Shown: piece by piece, positions 9,615-19,143 of the stretch | How the letters are laid out: each line of letters starts with the position of its first letter | How positions within the stretch are numbered: position 1 is the stretch's first letter | NCBI RefSeq assembly: GCF_900184815.1 | Contig: NZ_FXXQ01000002.1 | Location: 62,001 to 126,000, forward strand | Source: Boseongicola aestuarii | Lineage (GTDB): Bacteria; Pseudomonadota; Alphaproteobacteria; Rhodobacterales; Rhodobacteraceae | Length of the DNA: 64,000 bases | Direction of reading: 5' to 3' | Made by a program: the position numbers and the translations under genes | The notes under the pieces: model-generated | The model's input: only the letters and a program-made list of their open reading frames with translations | What the model was told of the DNA's origin: nothing | Database searches by the model: none

Positions 9615-10507
9615 TGCTCGGCCTCCTTGTTGATCTGCTGGTTGCGCTGGAACAGCACGATCGGGACGATCAGGATCAACAAAAGGATGATCGCCACCGC
9701 GCTCGCCACGGGCCAGTCACGGTTGTTGAAGAACTCCTCCCACAAGACCTTGCCGATCATCAGCGTATCCGACCCACCCAGCAGAGACGGGATCACAAAC
9801 TCACCAAGCGTCGGGATGAAGACCAGAAAACAACCTGCCACCACACCGGGCCGCGCCAGCGGAACAGTGATCAGCCAGAAGGCCTGCATTCTCGAACAGC
9901 CCAAGTCCTCCGCCGCCTCCAGAAGCGACGCATCCATCCGTTCAAGCGTGGCGTAAATCGGCAGGATCATGAACGGCAAATAAGTGTAAACGATGCCGAT
10001 ATAAACCGCCGTATTCGTGTTCAGAATGGTCAATGGCTCCGAAATGATCCCCGTCCACAAAAGAAACTGGTTCAAGAACCCTTCCGTCGACAAGATCCCG
10101 ATCCAGGCATAAACCCGGATCAGAAAACTCGTCCAGAACGGCAGGATCACCAGCATCAACAGCGCAGGCCGCCACTCCTCGGGCGCGCGCGCCATTCCGT
10201 AAGCAACTGGAAAGCCGACCAAAAGAGTGCAGATAGTCGCGATCACCGCAATCTGAAGCGAAGAAAGATACGCCTTCCAATAGAGATCATCACTGGTCAG
10301 AAAAACATAGTTCTCGAAATCTAGCCGACTGAAGAAATCCCGTATGCCGGCCCAGCCCTCGGTCAGATCCAACGTCGGCGTGTAAGGCGGGATTGCCAGA
10401 GCAATATCCGAAAGCGAAATCTTCAGAACGATCCCGAACGGCACCAGAAATAACACCAGCAACCAGACAAAAGGAACGCCAACCAGAAGCCGCCTCATGC
10501 GCCGCAC
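9611..10507 (-). CDS. potH: Putrescine ABC transporter permease PotH
   Basis: A 298-residue inner-membrane permease of the PotB/PotH branch, starting with a basic N-terminus and a first helix (LLVGVPFVWLLVLFLVPFGI). The EAA loop is EAAEDLGCSRMQAFWLITVPL. It lies 115 bp downstream of potG; that gap holds a dispersed GATATTT-type repeat. It pairs with PotI. Confidence 0.9.
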   Translation of the reverse strand: MRRMRRLLVGVPFVWLLVLFLVPFGIVLKISLSDIALAIPPYTPTLDLTEGWAGIRDFFSRLDFENYVFLTSDDLYWKAYLSSLQIAVIATICTLLVGFPVAYGMARAPEEWRPALLMLVILPFWTSFLIRVYAWIGILSTEGFLNQFLLWTGIISEPLTILNTNTAVYIGIVYTYLPFMILPIYATLERMDASLLEAAEDLGCSRMQAFWLITVPLARPGVVAGCFLVFIPTLGEFVIPSLLGGSDTLMIGKVLWEEFFNNRDWPVASAVAIILLLILIVPIVLFQRNQQINKEAEQ

Positions 10508-10535
10508 TCCCGAACAATTTGATTAAAATTTGCCA

Positions 10536-10590
10536 TCTTTTTGGACCAAATATCCCGGGGAGCGAGCGAAGACGAGCGGGGCAGAGCCCC
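10536..10590 (-). repeat. Dispersed intergenic element (GGGATATTT type)
   Basis: Read on the minus strand, this follows the potG stop: a GC hairpin (GGGGCTCTGCCCC), then CCCCGGGATATTTGGTCC and AAAAAGATGG. The same core recurs at 44457, 54124 and 33419, and in weaker form at 52856. Similar sequences are common between genes in Rhodobacteraceae (general knowledge). It sits inside the pot operon between potG and potH. Confidence 0.6.
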
Positions 10591-10622
10591 AAACCACATC
10601 GCCCCATGTCCCGAGGCCCCGA

Positions 10623-11759
10623 TCATCGCGCCAACACCAGACCAGCGGTGTCACTCCAGCTCAACCAGACCTCGTCCTCCCAGGTGAAATCCCGGCGCTC
10701 GACCCGACTGCGATTGCCGACCTCGCATTTGATCACCGGACCTTCCGGCAGCTCGACATGATAGGTCGACAGGTTGCCCAGATACCCGATTTCCAGAATC
10801 TTGCCCTGAACCCTATTATTCCGATCCTGCGGTTCTTCGGCGGAAATCGCGATTTTTTCCGGCCGGATCGCGAAGGTCGCGTTCTGTCCTTTTGCCAGTG
10901 ATGCTCCGGGCTGACCCAAAAGCGGTGGCTTGCCTTCCGCCCAGGCCAGCGCCGCGCCGCCTCCCAACTCGGAAACCGAACCCGGTATCAGATTCACATC
11001 TCCAATAAAATCAGCCACATAGACGGAATTTGGCTGCTCATATATCACCTGGGGCGTCTCGACCTGAATGAGCTTACCCTGGTCCATCACCGCAACACGG
11101 CTAGCGACCGTCATCGCCTCTTCCTGATCGTGGGTCACGATCACGAACGTCGTGCCGGTCTTTTCCTGAATATCCATCAACTCGAACTGCGTTTCCTGCC
11201 GCAACTTCTTGTCCAGAGCTCCCAAGGGCTCGTCCAGCAACAAAAGCTTCGGAGCCTTCGCCAGAGACCGCGCAAGGGCCACACGCTGACGCTGCCCGCC
11301 GGAAATCTGATGCGGTTTGCGCCGTGCGAACTGGCCCAACTGGACCAGCTTCAACATCTCCTCGACCCGCGCCGCGACCCGGTCCTTGTCCAGGCCGTCG
11401 CGCCGCAGCCCGAAGGCAATATTGTCCCAAACGCTCAGATGCGGAAACAGCGCATAGGACTGGAACATCATGTTCACCGCTCGCTTGTTCGGCGGCACGG
11501 TAACCATATCCTGACCATCGATCGAAATCACACCGCCGGAAGGTTTTTCAAATCCTGCCAGCATCCGCATCAGCGTGGTCTTGCCACAACCCGACGGCCC
11601 CAGCAACGCGAAGAATTCCTGTGGATAGATGTTCAGCGAGATCTTGTCGATTGCGGTAAAATCACCAAATCGCTTCGATACCTGATCGATCCGGATCAGC
11701 GGCACCGCCGCGTCATCCTTCCATGGCGCAAACACGTTCTCTTTACCCGCAGCCGCCAT
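10623..11759 (-). CDS. potG: Putrescine ABC transporter ATP-binding protein PotG
   Basis: A 378-residue ABC ATPase. Walker A is GPSGCGKTT near residue 54, the signature is SGGQRQRVALARSLA, and Walker B is LLLLDEPLGALD. The C-terminal third is the TOBE/OB regulatory domain of the PotA/PotG/MalK type. It energises PotH-PotI at the cytoplasmic face. It starts 62 bp downstream of potF, behind a strong terminator-like hairpin, so it is probably expressed at a lower level than the binding protein. Confidence 0.92.
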   Translation of the reverse strand: MAAAGKENVFAPWKDDAAVPLIRIDQVSKRFGDFTAIDKISLNIYPQEFFALLGPSGCGKTTLMRMLAGFEKPSGGVISIDGQDMVTVPPNKRAVNMMFQSYALFPHLSVWDNIAFGLRRDGLDKDRVAARVEEMLKLVQLGQFARRKPHQISGGQRQRVALARSLAKAPKLLLLDEPLGALDKKLRQETQFELMDIQEKTGTTFVIVTHDQEEAMTVASRVAVMDQGKLIQVETPQVIYEQPNSVYVADFIGDVNLIPGSVSELGGGAALAWAEGKPPLLGQPGASLAKGQNATFAIRPEKIAISAEEPQDRNNRVQGKILEIGYLGNLSTYHVELPEGPVIKCEVGNRSRVERRDFTWEDEVWLSWSDTAGLVLAR

Positions 11760-11773
11760 CCTTGCCCCCTTGA

Positions 11774-11808
11774 ATTTTAAAACGCCCGGAGGCCGTGACC
11801 TCCGGGCG
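11774..11808 (-). terminator. Intrinsic terminator or attenuator between potF and potG
   Basis: On the minus strand, a perfect 10-bp stem (CGCCCGGAGG / CCTCCGGGCG, positions 11783-11808) with a 6-base loop is followed by TTTTAAAA. It lies 14 bp after the potF stop and upstream of potG. Partial read-through would give excess periplasmic binding protein over the membrane complex, a common pattern in ABC operons. Confidence 0.85.
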
Positions 11809-11821
11809 CCGTTCTTTTACC

Positions 11822-12907
11822 TTATGTTCCAGACTTCACGCGCGTCCAGAGCCGAGTGACAACCCGCTGAACCTTAGGCGGATAGGGCACCGCCGTGTAG
11901 AGGTTCTCAAGTGTCGCCTCTGACGGGTAAATCGCCGGATCGCCGATCACGTCTTCCAAAAGGAACGGTTTGGAGGCCTCGTTGCCGTTGGCGTAATAAA
12001 CATAGTTCGACGCCGCTGCCATGTTCTCGGCATCCATGATGAAGTTCAGGAATACGTGAGCGGCTTCGGGGTTCGGCGCATCCACCGGGATCGCCATCTG
12101 GTCAAACCACATCAGCGCGCCTTCGGTTGGCGCGTTATAGGCGATCTCGACACCGTTGTCGGCCTCTGCCGCACGGTCACGTGCCTGCAGAATATCACCG
12201 GACCAGCCGAAAGCGACGCAGATGTCGCCATTGGCAAGAGCGTTGATGTATTCCGAGCTGTGGAACTTCAGAATGTACGGACGTACTCCCAAAAGCACAT
12301 CGCCCGCCTTGTTGATCATGTCGGTGTCAAAGCTGTTCGGGTCTTCGCCCAGATAGGCCAAAGCCGCCGGAATGATCTCGGTCGGCGCATCCAGCATGTA
12401 AACACCGCACGCCGCAAGCTTTTTCATATTCTCGGGATTGAAGATCAGATCGAGCGAGTCGATCGGCGCGTCTTCGCCAAGAATCTCGGTCACTTTGCCG
12501 ATATTCACGCCGATTCCCGTGGTGCCCCACATATAGTTGATTGAATAGGCGTTTTCCGGGTCATACTGCTCGGTCCGATCCTTGATCAGGTCCCAGAGAT
12601 TCACGGCATTCGGCAGCTTGTCGAAGTCCAGCTTCTGGAACGCCCCGGCGGTGATTTGCCGCTGCAGGAAGTCTCCGGTCGGCACGACCACATCATAGCC
12701 TGACCCACCCGAAAGCATCTTCGTTTCCAGAACTTCGTTCGAATCGAACACGTCGTAAATCAAGTCGATCCCGGTTTCGGCTTCGAACTTCTCAAGTAGG
12801 GCCTCGTCGATATAATCCGACCAGTTATAGACCCGCACTTCGTCAGCGACAGCGACGGTAGCGCTCAGCGCGAATACCGCAGTCATTGTTGCGAATTTGG
12901 TTTTCAT
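11822..12907 (-). CDS. potF: Periplasmic putrescine-binding protein PotF
   Basis: A 361-residue solute-binding protein of the PotD/PotF family. The ATG at 12907 has GGGAG six bases upstream and opens a signal peptide (MKTKFATMTAVFALSATVAVA). The mature N-terminus is DEVRVYNWSDYI, characteristic of the family. It delivers polyamine to PotGHI. It is divergent from a GntR-family gene across 120 bp that contain a GATC-centred operator candidate. The aminotransferase 0.8 kb away argues for putrescine as substrate; spermidine is possible. Confidence 0.92.
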   Translation of the reverse strand: MKTKFATMTAVFALSATVAVADEVRVYNWSDYIDEALLEKFEAETGIDLIYDVFDSNEVLETKMLSGGSGYDVVVPTGDFLQRQITAGAFQKLDFDKLPNAVNLWDLIKDRTEQYDPENAYSINYMWGTTGIGVNIGKVTEILGEDAPIDSLDLIFNPENMKKLAACGVYMLDAPTEIIPAALAYLGEDPNSFDTDMINKAGDVLLGVRPYILKFHSSEYINALANGDICVAFGWSGDILQARDRAAEADNGVEIAYNAPTEGALMWFDQMAIPVDAPNPEAAHVFLNFIMDAENMAAASNYVYYANGNEASKPFLLEDVIGDPAIYPSEATLENLYTAVPYPPKVQRVVTRLWTRVKSGT

Positions 12908-12935
12908 TTGGCTCTCCCATTGGCACTGGCTGCTA

Positions 12936-12955
12936 TTTTTGATCAAATATCACGG
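12936..12955. promoter_or_regulatory. Operator candidate for the GntR regulator (potF side)
   Basis: TTTGATCAAATATCACGG at 12938-12955 contains the palindrome TTTGATCAAA. It shares 14 of 18 positions with a site at 13712-13729 before the aminotransferase gene. Both flank the GntR-family gene, as expected for its operators. Confidence 0.5.
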
Positions 12956-13027
12956 AAGAAACAAGCGATTTCACGTGACGTCGCTGTCCGGACCCGTCAT
13001 TATTCGGCCCGTTGAAGGACACTGGAC

Positions 13028-13678
13028 ATGGATAAAATCATTTCGAAACGTCCCGAGCACCAGGCGGTTTATCGTCAGTTGCGAGACATGATCATGTTCG
13101 GAATTCTCGTGCCCGGACAAGCCGTAACCATACAGGGTCTCGTAGAATTGATCGGTGGCGGAATGACTCCCGTGCGCGAGGCCATTCGACGTCTTGCAGC
13201 CGAAGGCGCCTTGGAAATAGGGCGTAATCGGCGCGTGACGGTCCCTGAGATGACGCTTGAAATACTCGATGAGATCAGTTTCGCGCGCCTGGCAATCGAG
13301 CCCAGACTGGCTGAACTGGCGGCCCGCCGCATGTCGGACCAATGCCTCACCGACCTTGTCGCCATAGACGAAGAGATCGACGCCGCGATCTCTTCGGGCA
13401 GTGTCGAGCGTTATTTGGAGTTCAATTACCGCTTCCATTTCAGGCTATACGAACAGGCAGATGCACCCGTTTTAAGCAGAATGTCGCAATCCTTGTGGCT
13501 CCAAAGCGGCCCCGCGCTGCGAATCGTTTGCGGGCGCTATGGAACTGCCAACCTGCCGGATAAACATGACGAGGCTCTGTGTGCCCTGCGCGAAGGAGAC
13601 CCGGCTCGCGCGGCGCGGGCGATCGGAGATGACATTCGTCAGGGTCTGGGACAGGTGCGCCTGACGCTTTCCGACTAG
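13028..13678 (+). CDS. GntR/FadR-family transcriptional regulator
   Basis: A 216-residue regulator with an N-terminal winged helix-turn-helix (QAVYRQLRDMIMFGILVPGQ, then MTPVREAIRRLAAEGAL) and a C-terminal all-helical FCD ligand domain with the expected conserved His and Asp/Arg positions. It lies between divergent potF and the co-directional aminotransferase gene, so it most likely represses putrescine uptake and catabolism and is relieved by a pathway metabolite (inference). GGAC precedes the ATG. The GATC-centred repeats on both sides are candidate binding sites. Confidence 0.88.
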   Translation: MDKIISKRPEHQAVYRQLRDMIMFGILVPGQAVTIQGLVELIGGGMTPVREAIRRLAAEGALEIGRNRRVTVPEMTLEILDEISFARLAIEPRLAELAARRMSDQCLTDLVAIDEEIDAAISSGSVERYLEFNYRFHFRLYEQADAPVLSRMSQSLWLQSGPALRIVCGRYGTANLPDKHDEALCALREGDPARAARAIGDDIRQGLGQVRLTLSD

Positions 13679-13710
13679 CGGTGTCGGTTAGCGGATTGAC
13701 CACGGCAATA

Positions 13711-13729
13711 ATTTGATCATATTTCGTGG
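13711..13729. promoter_or_regulatory. Operator candidate for the GntR regulator (aminotransferase side)
   Basis: TTTGATCATATTTCGTGG at 13712-13729 lies 30 bp before the aminotransferase ATG at 13759. It matches the potF-side site at 14 of 18 positions, including the TTTGATCA core. Confidence 0.5.
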
Positions 13730-13758
13730 TAACCCAGCAATTTGCCGAAGGACGTCAC

Positions 13759-15156
13759 ATGCCCGCCGTTACCAACCATATGCCGACTGCCGAACTTCAG
13801 GCATTGGACGCCGCACATCACATTCATCCGTTTTCGACGCAAAGCAACTTTGAGAAAGAAGGCGCGCGCGTCATCAAACGCGGCGAGGGCGTTTGGCTCT
13901 TTGACAGCGAAGGCGAGAAAATCCTCGACGCAATGGCGGGTCTTTGGTGCGTTAACGTCGGTTACGGTCGCGAAGAACTCGTCGAGGTTGCGACGCGCCA
14001 GATGCGCGAACTGCCGTTTTACAACACATTCTTCAAGACAACCCACGTTCCAGCGATCGCTCTGGCCACGAAGCTGGCCGAGCTCGCTCCCGGCAATCTT
14101 AACCATGTTTTCTTCGCCAGCGGCGGCTCCGACGCCAATGACACCAACATCCGCGTCGTCCGTCATTACTGGAATATGAAAGGCAAGCCCGAGAAAACCA
14201 TCATCATCAGCCGCAAGAACGGATATCACGGTTCGACGATGGGCAGCGCCTCGCTTGGCGGAATGTCGGGAATGCATGCGCAGGGTGGACTTCCGATCCC
14301 AGATATTCACCATATCAATCAACCCGACTGGTGGGCGGAAGGCGGTCAGTTGACCCCCGAAGAGTTCGGCCTTGCCCGCGCGCGCGAATTGGAACAAGCC
14401 ATTGATGAGCTTGGTGAAAACCGCGTTGCCGCTTTCATCGCCGAGCCGATCCAGGGGGCGGGAGGTGTCATCATTCCGCCGTCTACCTACTGGCCCGAAA
14501 TCAAACGTATCTGCGCCGAACGCGAAATTCTCCTGATCGCGGACGAGGTCATCTGTGGCTTCGGCCGCACGGGAAACTGGTTCGGCAACCAGACCGTAGG
14601 CGTGCAACCCGACATCATGACGATCGCCAAGGGCATGTCCTCCGGCTATCAGCCGATCGGTGGCTCAATCCTGTCCGACGAGATTGCGAACACCCTCGGC
14701 AAGGACGAATTTAACCATGGCTACACCTACTCCGGTCATCCAGTCGCCAGCGCGGTCGCCTTGGAGAACCTGCGGATCATTGAAGAAGAAAAACTGATCG
14801 ATCACGTCCGAGATACCGCCGGGCCCTACATGCGCAAGAAGTGGGAAGAGTTAACGGACCACCCGTTGGTGGGCGAGGCCAAAATCGTGGGGCTGATGGG
14901 GTCCATTGCGCTGACTCCCGACAAGTCCTCTCGCGCAGCCTTCGCCGCGGGCGCCGGAACCGCCGGTCTGATCTGCCGTGAACGGTGTTTTGCAAACAAT
15001 CTGGTCATGCGCCACGTCGGGGATCGAATGATCATTTCTCCGCCGCTCGTGATTCAACCCGACGAGATCGATGTCCTTGCCGAACGCGCACACCGCGCCC
15101 TCGACGAGACCTATAAGCGTCTGAAAGAAGAAGGATTAATGGTCGCGGCACACTAG
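13759..15156 (+). CDS. Class III omega-aminotransferase, probable putrescine:pyruvate aminotransferase
   Basis: A 465-residue PLP enzyme of aminotransferase class III. The PLP-binding region is DEVICGFGRTGNWFG, and the Schiff-base lysine is in TIAKGMSSGYQPIGG. The start at 13759 is set by AAGGA six bases upstream; an earlier ATG at 13726 would overlap the operator. The closest named group is SpuC (putrescine or cadaverine to pyruvate), but beta-alanine and taurine aminotransferases look alike. The neighbouring pot genes and shared operator motif favour putrescine. The product would be 4-aminobutanal. Confidence 0.85.
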   Translation: MPAVTNHMPTAELQALDAAHHIHPFSTQSNFEKEGARVIKRGEGVWLFDSEGEKILDAMAGLWCVNVGYGREELVEVATRQMRELPFYNTFFKTTHVPAIALATKLAELAPGNLNHVFFASGGSDANDTNIRVVRHYWNMKGKPEKTIIISRKNGYHGSTMGSASLGGMSGMHAQGGLPIPDIHHINQPDWWAEGGQLTPEEFGLARARELEQAIDELGENRVAAFIAEPIQGAGGVIIPPSTYWPEIKRICAEREILLIADEVICGFGRTGNWFGNQTVGVQPDIMTIAKGMSSGYQPIGGSILSDEIANTLGKDEFNHGYTYSGHPVASAVALENLRIIEEEKLIDHVRDTAGPYMRKKWEELTDHPLVGEAKIVGLMGSIALTPDKSSRAAFAAGAGTAGLICRERCFANNLVMRHVGDRMIISPPLVIQPDEIDVLAERAHRALDETYKRLKEEGLMVAAH

Positions 15157-15674
15157 GCCGCGCCATCCTTTATCGTCAGGGCCTGCCCCGCGACAACCAG
15201 CACGACCTCATCCGCAATCGCGCCGATGGCCTGATTGACGACGCCGGCCGCGTCCTGAAAACGTCGCGCCAGGGCGTTGTCCGGCACAATGCCCGATCCG
15301 ACTTCGTTGGTAACCAATATCACCGGCGCAGTTTGCCGGGAAAGTGTGGCGACAAGCGTTTCAAGCGCGCCGCGCCAATCCCCATCCTCTGCCAGCATCT
15401 CGTTTGTTAACCAAAGCGTCAGGCAGTCCACCAGTCGCGGGGCGTCCCCATCAGTTTCCGTCAGGGCCTGCGCCAATTCGCGCGGTTGCTCGACCGTCGT
15501 CCAGCCCGCGCCGCGCCGAGTCAAATGCTCGGCGATCCGCGCCTCCATCTCAGCGTCGAACGCCTGCGCCGTCGCGATATAAATGCGTGACGCCCCCAAA
15601 GCCTCGGCCCGCGCCTCGGCCCAGGCCGATTTCCCCGACTTTGCGCCGCCGGTTACCAAGATGATCCTGCTCAT
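15153..15674 (-). CDS. cobP: Adenosylcobinamide kinase / adenosylcobinamide-phosphate guanylyltransferase
   Basis: A 173-residue CobP/CobU protein, the normal length. The P-loop is GGAKSGKS at residues 9-16. It phosphorylates adenosylcobinamide and then adds GMP, giving AdoCbi-GDP, the substrate of CobS. The start at 15674 gives the family N-terminus MSRIILVTGG, preceded by GGAGAG; the longer frame is ignored. Its stop overlaps the aminotransferase stop in convergent orientation. It is divergent from cobD. Confidence 0.93.
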   Translation of the reverse strand: MSRIILVTGGAKSGKSAWAEARAEALGASRIYIATAQAFDAEMEARIAEHLTRRGAGWTTVEQPRELAQALTETDGDAPRLVDCLTLWLTNEMLAEDGDWRGALETLVATLSRQTAPVILVTNEVGSGIVPDNALARRFQDAAGVVNQAIGAIADEVVLVVAGQALTIKDGAA

Positions 15675-15755
15675 GCGCCCGTCTCTCCAATTGGTTAACG
15701 TTGCATAACCCCCGCACCGATGCCATTCAATCAATGGAACCTGTGGGAGCCGGCA

Positions 15756-16694
15756 ATGTCAGCAGCGGCGATGATAGTAGCCTTGGCAGCGGAAGGCGCA
15801 TTCGGCTGGCCGGACCGTGTCTTTCGCGCGGTCGGCCACCCGGTCACCTGGATCGGTCGTTTGATTAATCACATGGACGCAAACTTTAACCTGTCTGAAG
15901 ATTCGCCGGATGAGCAACGCAAATGGGGACGCATCACGCTGCTTATCGTGCTTGCCGCCGCCGTCCTGCCGACGGCCTTGATTGCGGCGATTCTGCCGGG
16001 CGGCTGGCTCGGAATGCTGCTGACCGGTTTGCTTGCCGCCCCTCTGGTCGCGCCCCGCAGCATGTATTCGCATGTGGCGGATGTTGCGGTACCCTTGAAA
16101 GAAGGAGACCTCGTCAGAGCCCGCCTCGCCGTCGCCAAAATCGTTGGCCGCAACCCCGACAACCTGGACACCGAGGGTATCGCGCGCGCAAGCATCGAAA
16201 GCCTGGCCGAGAACACATCTGACGGAATCGTGGCACCCGTTTTCTGGGGCGTCCTCTTGGGGCTCCCCGGCATCGCTGCCTACAAAGCGGTTAACACAGC
16301 CGACAGCATGATCGCGCATAAATCAGAACGTCACCTCCATTTCGGACGTGCGACTGCTAGCCTCGATGATATCGCAAACTGGTTTCCAGCCCGGCTGACG
16401 GCTCTTCTTTTCTGTATTGTCCAGCCAGCAGTTCTAAGGGCGCTGAAGGTCACATTTGCCGACGCGTCACAGCACCGTTCACCAAACGCCGGATGGCCTG
16501 AAGCGGCCATGGCGGGCGCGCTGGGTGTGCGCCTTTCCGGGCCAAGATCATACGCCGAAGGCCCAAGCGATGATCCGTTCCTGAACGCCAGCGCAAATGA
16601 CCCTGCCCCCACTGATATCGATCGCGCCCTCAAGCTTTTCTTGCGTGCGATTTGCCTTCTCGCGGTTCTCCTTGCGTTGATCGCAATAACATGA
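15756..16694 (+). CDS. cobD: Adenosylcobinamide-phosphate synthase CobD (CbiB)
   Basis: A 312-residue inner-membrane protein with several hydrophobic helices. Family landmarks are GWPDRVFRAVGHPVTWIGRLI near the N-terminus and SLAENTSDGIVAPVFW in the middle. It joins adenosylcobyric acid to an aminopropanol phosphate. GGGAG six bases upstream fixes the start at 15756. The stop overlaps the start of cobC (ATGA), so the two are coupled; CobC makes its aminopropanol-phosphate partner. Confidence 0.92.
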   Translation: MSAAAMIVALAAEGAFGWPDRVFRAVGHPVTWIGRLINHMDANFNLSEDSPDEQRKWGRITLLIVLAAAVLPTALIAAILPGGWLGMLLTGLLAAPLVAPRSMYSHVADVAVPLKEGDLVRARLAVAKIVGRNPDNLDTEGIARASIESLAENTSDGIVAPVFWGVLLGLPGIAAYKAVNTADSMIAHKSERHLHFGRATASLDDIANWFPARLTALLFCIVQPAVLRALKVTFADASQHRSPNAGWPEAAMAGALGVRLSGPRSYAEGPSDDPFLNASANDPAPTDIDRALKLFLRAICLLAVLLALIAIT

Positions 16695-17668
16695 CCTCAG
16701 GGCGCGATCATGGTGGTGACCTCGCCCGCGCAATCGCGATCCATGGCGGTCATGCTTCCGATTGGATCGATCTTTCGACTGGCATCAACCGAACACCCTA
16801 TCCCTCTGACATCATTTCAGATATCTCCCTTCGCAGCTTGCCGGACTCAATTGCGATGACTGCCCTTTTGGAGGCTGCAGCCCTTGCCTATTCCACTACG
16901 TGGCCGCTCGCCGCACTTGCCGGCGCGCAAGCTGCCATTCAGTTGCTACCGACCCTTCTCGACCCCGGCACCCTTCGCATCCTGAGCCCCACGTACAACG
17001 AATTCGCCGGGACCTTTGAGAGTGCCGGTTGGCAGGTCGAGAAAGTCACCAGTCTGGACGACCTGCGCGATGCGCGCGTCGCCGTTGTCGTCAATCCGAA
17101 CAACCCGACAGGGGCCGTTTTCGACCCTTCCGAGTTGCTGAGCATTGCGCAGCAGACCGGGCTTTTGATCGTGGACGAGAGTTTTGCGGATCCCACACCA
17201 GCCACTTCGCTTCTGACCTATGCAATGCCGAACAATGTTATTGTCCTCAGATCGTTTGGGAAGTTCTTCGGGCTGGCAGGGCTTCGCCTTGGCTTTGCCG
17301 CCGGTCCGCTCGATTTGATCACCAAAATCGTTAACGGCGCCGGTCCATGGCGGGTCTCGGGTCCCGCGCTAGAAATCGGATCAAGGGCGCTTTCGGACAC
17401 CGCCTGGCAAGCTAGGATGCGCCGTCAATTGAGCCGGGATGCTACGCGCTGTGATCAGCTCGTCACCGCCACAGGGTGGAGGCCGCGCGTAGGCACTGCA
17501 CTCTTCCGTCTGTATGAAACACCAGACGCAATCGCCGCTCAGGACAAGCTTGCACGGCACCATATCTGGACCCGGGTTTTCCCTTACTCAAAGACGTGGC
17601 TACGCCTCGGCATTCCCGGCCCAGAGATCGAATGGCATCGTCTGGGGACTGCTCTGAAACAGGGTTAA
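16691..17668 (+). CDS. cobC: Threonine-phosphate decarboxylase CobC
   Basis: A 325-residue class I/II fold PLP enzyme. It has [12 protein letters not shown] near the start, [12 protein letters not shown] (PLP and substrate region), VDESFADP, and the lysine motif [16 protein letters not shown]. It makes (R)-1-amino-2-propanol phosphate for CobD. The ATG at 16691 overlaps the cobD stop. The stop overlaps the convergent cobQ stop by four bases. Confidence 0.92.
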   Translation: MTSGRDHGGDLARAIAIHGGHASDWIDLSTGINRTPYPSDIISDISLRSLPDSIAMTALLEAAALAYSTTWPLAALAGAQAAIQLLPTLLDPGTLRILSPTYNEFAGTFESAGWQVEKVTSLDDLRDARVAVVVNPNNPTGAVFDPSELLSIAQQTGLLIVDESFADPTPATSLLTYAMPNNVIVLRSFGKFFGLAGLRLGFAAGPLDLITKIVNGAGPWRVSGPALEIGSRALSDTAWQARMRRQLSRDATRCDQLVTATGWRPRVGTALFRLYETPDAIAAQDKLARHHIWTRVFPYSKTWLRLGIPGPEIEWHRLGTALKQG

Positions 17669-19143
17669 GAAGCGATTGCCAGAAGTTCATCAATATTAAC
17701 GTGCGCTTCCAGATGATCCGCCAGTCTGTCCAGAACCCGGTCCACTTCCGTGTCGTAAGACACCCCACCCGCTACTACGCCGCGTGCCGCCAAAAAGGCC
17801 GCCCGAAACCCGTCATCGCTGAAAAGTCCGTGCAAATAAGTCCCGGCGACGCGTCCATCTGCCGAAATCGCCCCCTCGCCCAACTCGTTAATCTTGGTAA
17901 ACGGTCGCGCAGCATCCGGTCCGGTCGTCCGCCCGATGTGAATTTCATATCCCGAAAGCGCCGCCCCTGTGGCCACATGCTTCGCTCGCACGCGCGTCAA
18001 TGACTTTTCCGCCGTCATTACCGTTTCGACATCAAGCAAGCCCAAGCCATCCACCGAGCCCGCTGTTCCATCCAAGCCGTCAGGGTCATGCACCGTCTTG
18101 CCTAGCATCTGATACCCTCCGCAAATGCCTAATACCGCCCCACCACGACGAGCATGCGCCTCCAAATCAACATCCCAGCCTTGTGCACGCAGAAAAGCCA
18201 GATCGCCGAGGGTGGACTTCGTACCTGGCAATATTACAAGATCGGCGTCTCCCGGAAATGCACGTCCCGGCGGTATCATGGTTAACCGTACGCCGGGCTC
18301 GGACTTCAGCGGGTCCAGATCGTCGAAATTCGCAATCCGACTGAGCATCGGACAAACGATGTGAAAGGCACCGCCTCCGCTACCTTCTTGCAGATCGACC
18401 GCATCCTCGGCAGGCAGTTTTCCGATCTCTTCAAACCAGGGAATAACGCCAAGTCCGGGCCATCCCGTGCGGTTTTCGATACTCTTGTAACCGTCCATGA
18501 ACAGGCCGATGTCACCTCGAAACTTGTTGATCAGAAATCCCCTGATCATCGCCAAGTCCGGGGCGTCCAACACCGCTTGCGTACCGACGATCTGGGCGAT
18601 CACTCCTCCGCGGTCAATGTCCCCAAGCAGGACCACTGGCATATTCGCGGCTTGCGCAAACCCCATATTGGCGATGTCGCCTTTACGAAGGTTAATTTCC
18701 GCCGGACTGCCCGCGCCTTCGACCAGCACCAGATCTGCACCGGCTTTCACATGGGCAAAACTCTCAAGCACAGCCGGCAAAAGATCGGCTTTCGCCCCAC
18801 CGAAATCACGCGCAAGCAGAGGGCCGCGCACGCGTCCCTGAACCACGACCTGACAGCCTGTATCGCTTTCGGGTTTCAGCAAAACCGGGTTCATATGAAC
18901 CGTCATCCGGGCGCGACACGCCAATGCCTGCAGGGCTTGCGCGCGCCCGATCTCGCCACCGTCCTCGGTGACAGCCGCATTGTTGGACATGTTCTGAGGC
19001 TTGAAGGGCCGCACGATCAACCCCCGGTTCGCGGCCGCACGGCAAAGCCCTGCCACGATGACGGACTTGCCCACGTTCGAGCCCGTCCCCTGCACCATCA
19101 ACGCGCGGGGCACGGGATTAAAACTCGACTCCGGGCTGCGCAA
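17665..19143 (-). CDS. cobQ: Cobyric acid synthase CobQ
   Basis: A 492-residue glutamine-dependent amidase. The N-terminal ATP-binding MinD-like domain has [10 protein letters not shown] and [13 protein letters not shown]. The C-terminal type I GATase domain has nucleophile Cys in [12 protein letters not shown] and a His/Glu near the end. It amidates positions b, d, e and g of adenosylcobyrinic a,c-diamide. I take a TTG start at 19143 inside the 3' end of cobO; the ATG at 19098 (MVQGTGSN) is a good alternative. Confidence 0.92.
   Translation of the reverse strand: MRSPESSFNPVPRALMVQGTGSNVGKSVIVAGLCRAAANRGLIVRPFKPQNMSNNAAVTEDGGEIGRAQALQALACRARMTVHMNPVLLKPESDTGCQVVVQGRVRGPLLARDFGGAKADLLPAVLESFAHVKAGADLVLVEGAGSPAEINLRKGDIANMGFAQAANMPVVLLGDIDRGGVIAQIVGTQAVLDAPDLAMIRGFLINKFRGDIGLFMDGYKSIENRTGWPGLGVIPWFEEIGKLPAEDAVDLQEGSGGGAFHIVCPMLSRIANFDDLDPLKSEPGVRLTMIPPGRAFPGDADLVILPGTKSTLGDLAFLRAQGWDVDLEAHARRGGAVLGICGGYQMLGKTVHDPDGLDGTAGSVDGLGLLDVETVMTAEKSLTRVRAKHVATGAALSGYEIHIGRTTGPDAARPFTKINELGEGAISADGRVAGTYLHGLFSDDGFRAAFLAARGVVAGGVSYDTEVDRVLDRLADHLEAHVNIDELLAIAS

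Noticed and set aside
8778-9956. A 392-codon plus-strand frame over potI and the end of potH
   Set aside because: The product is Arg/Gln/His-rich and overlaps two clear permease genes on the other strand.
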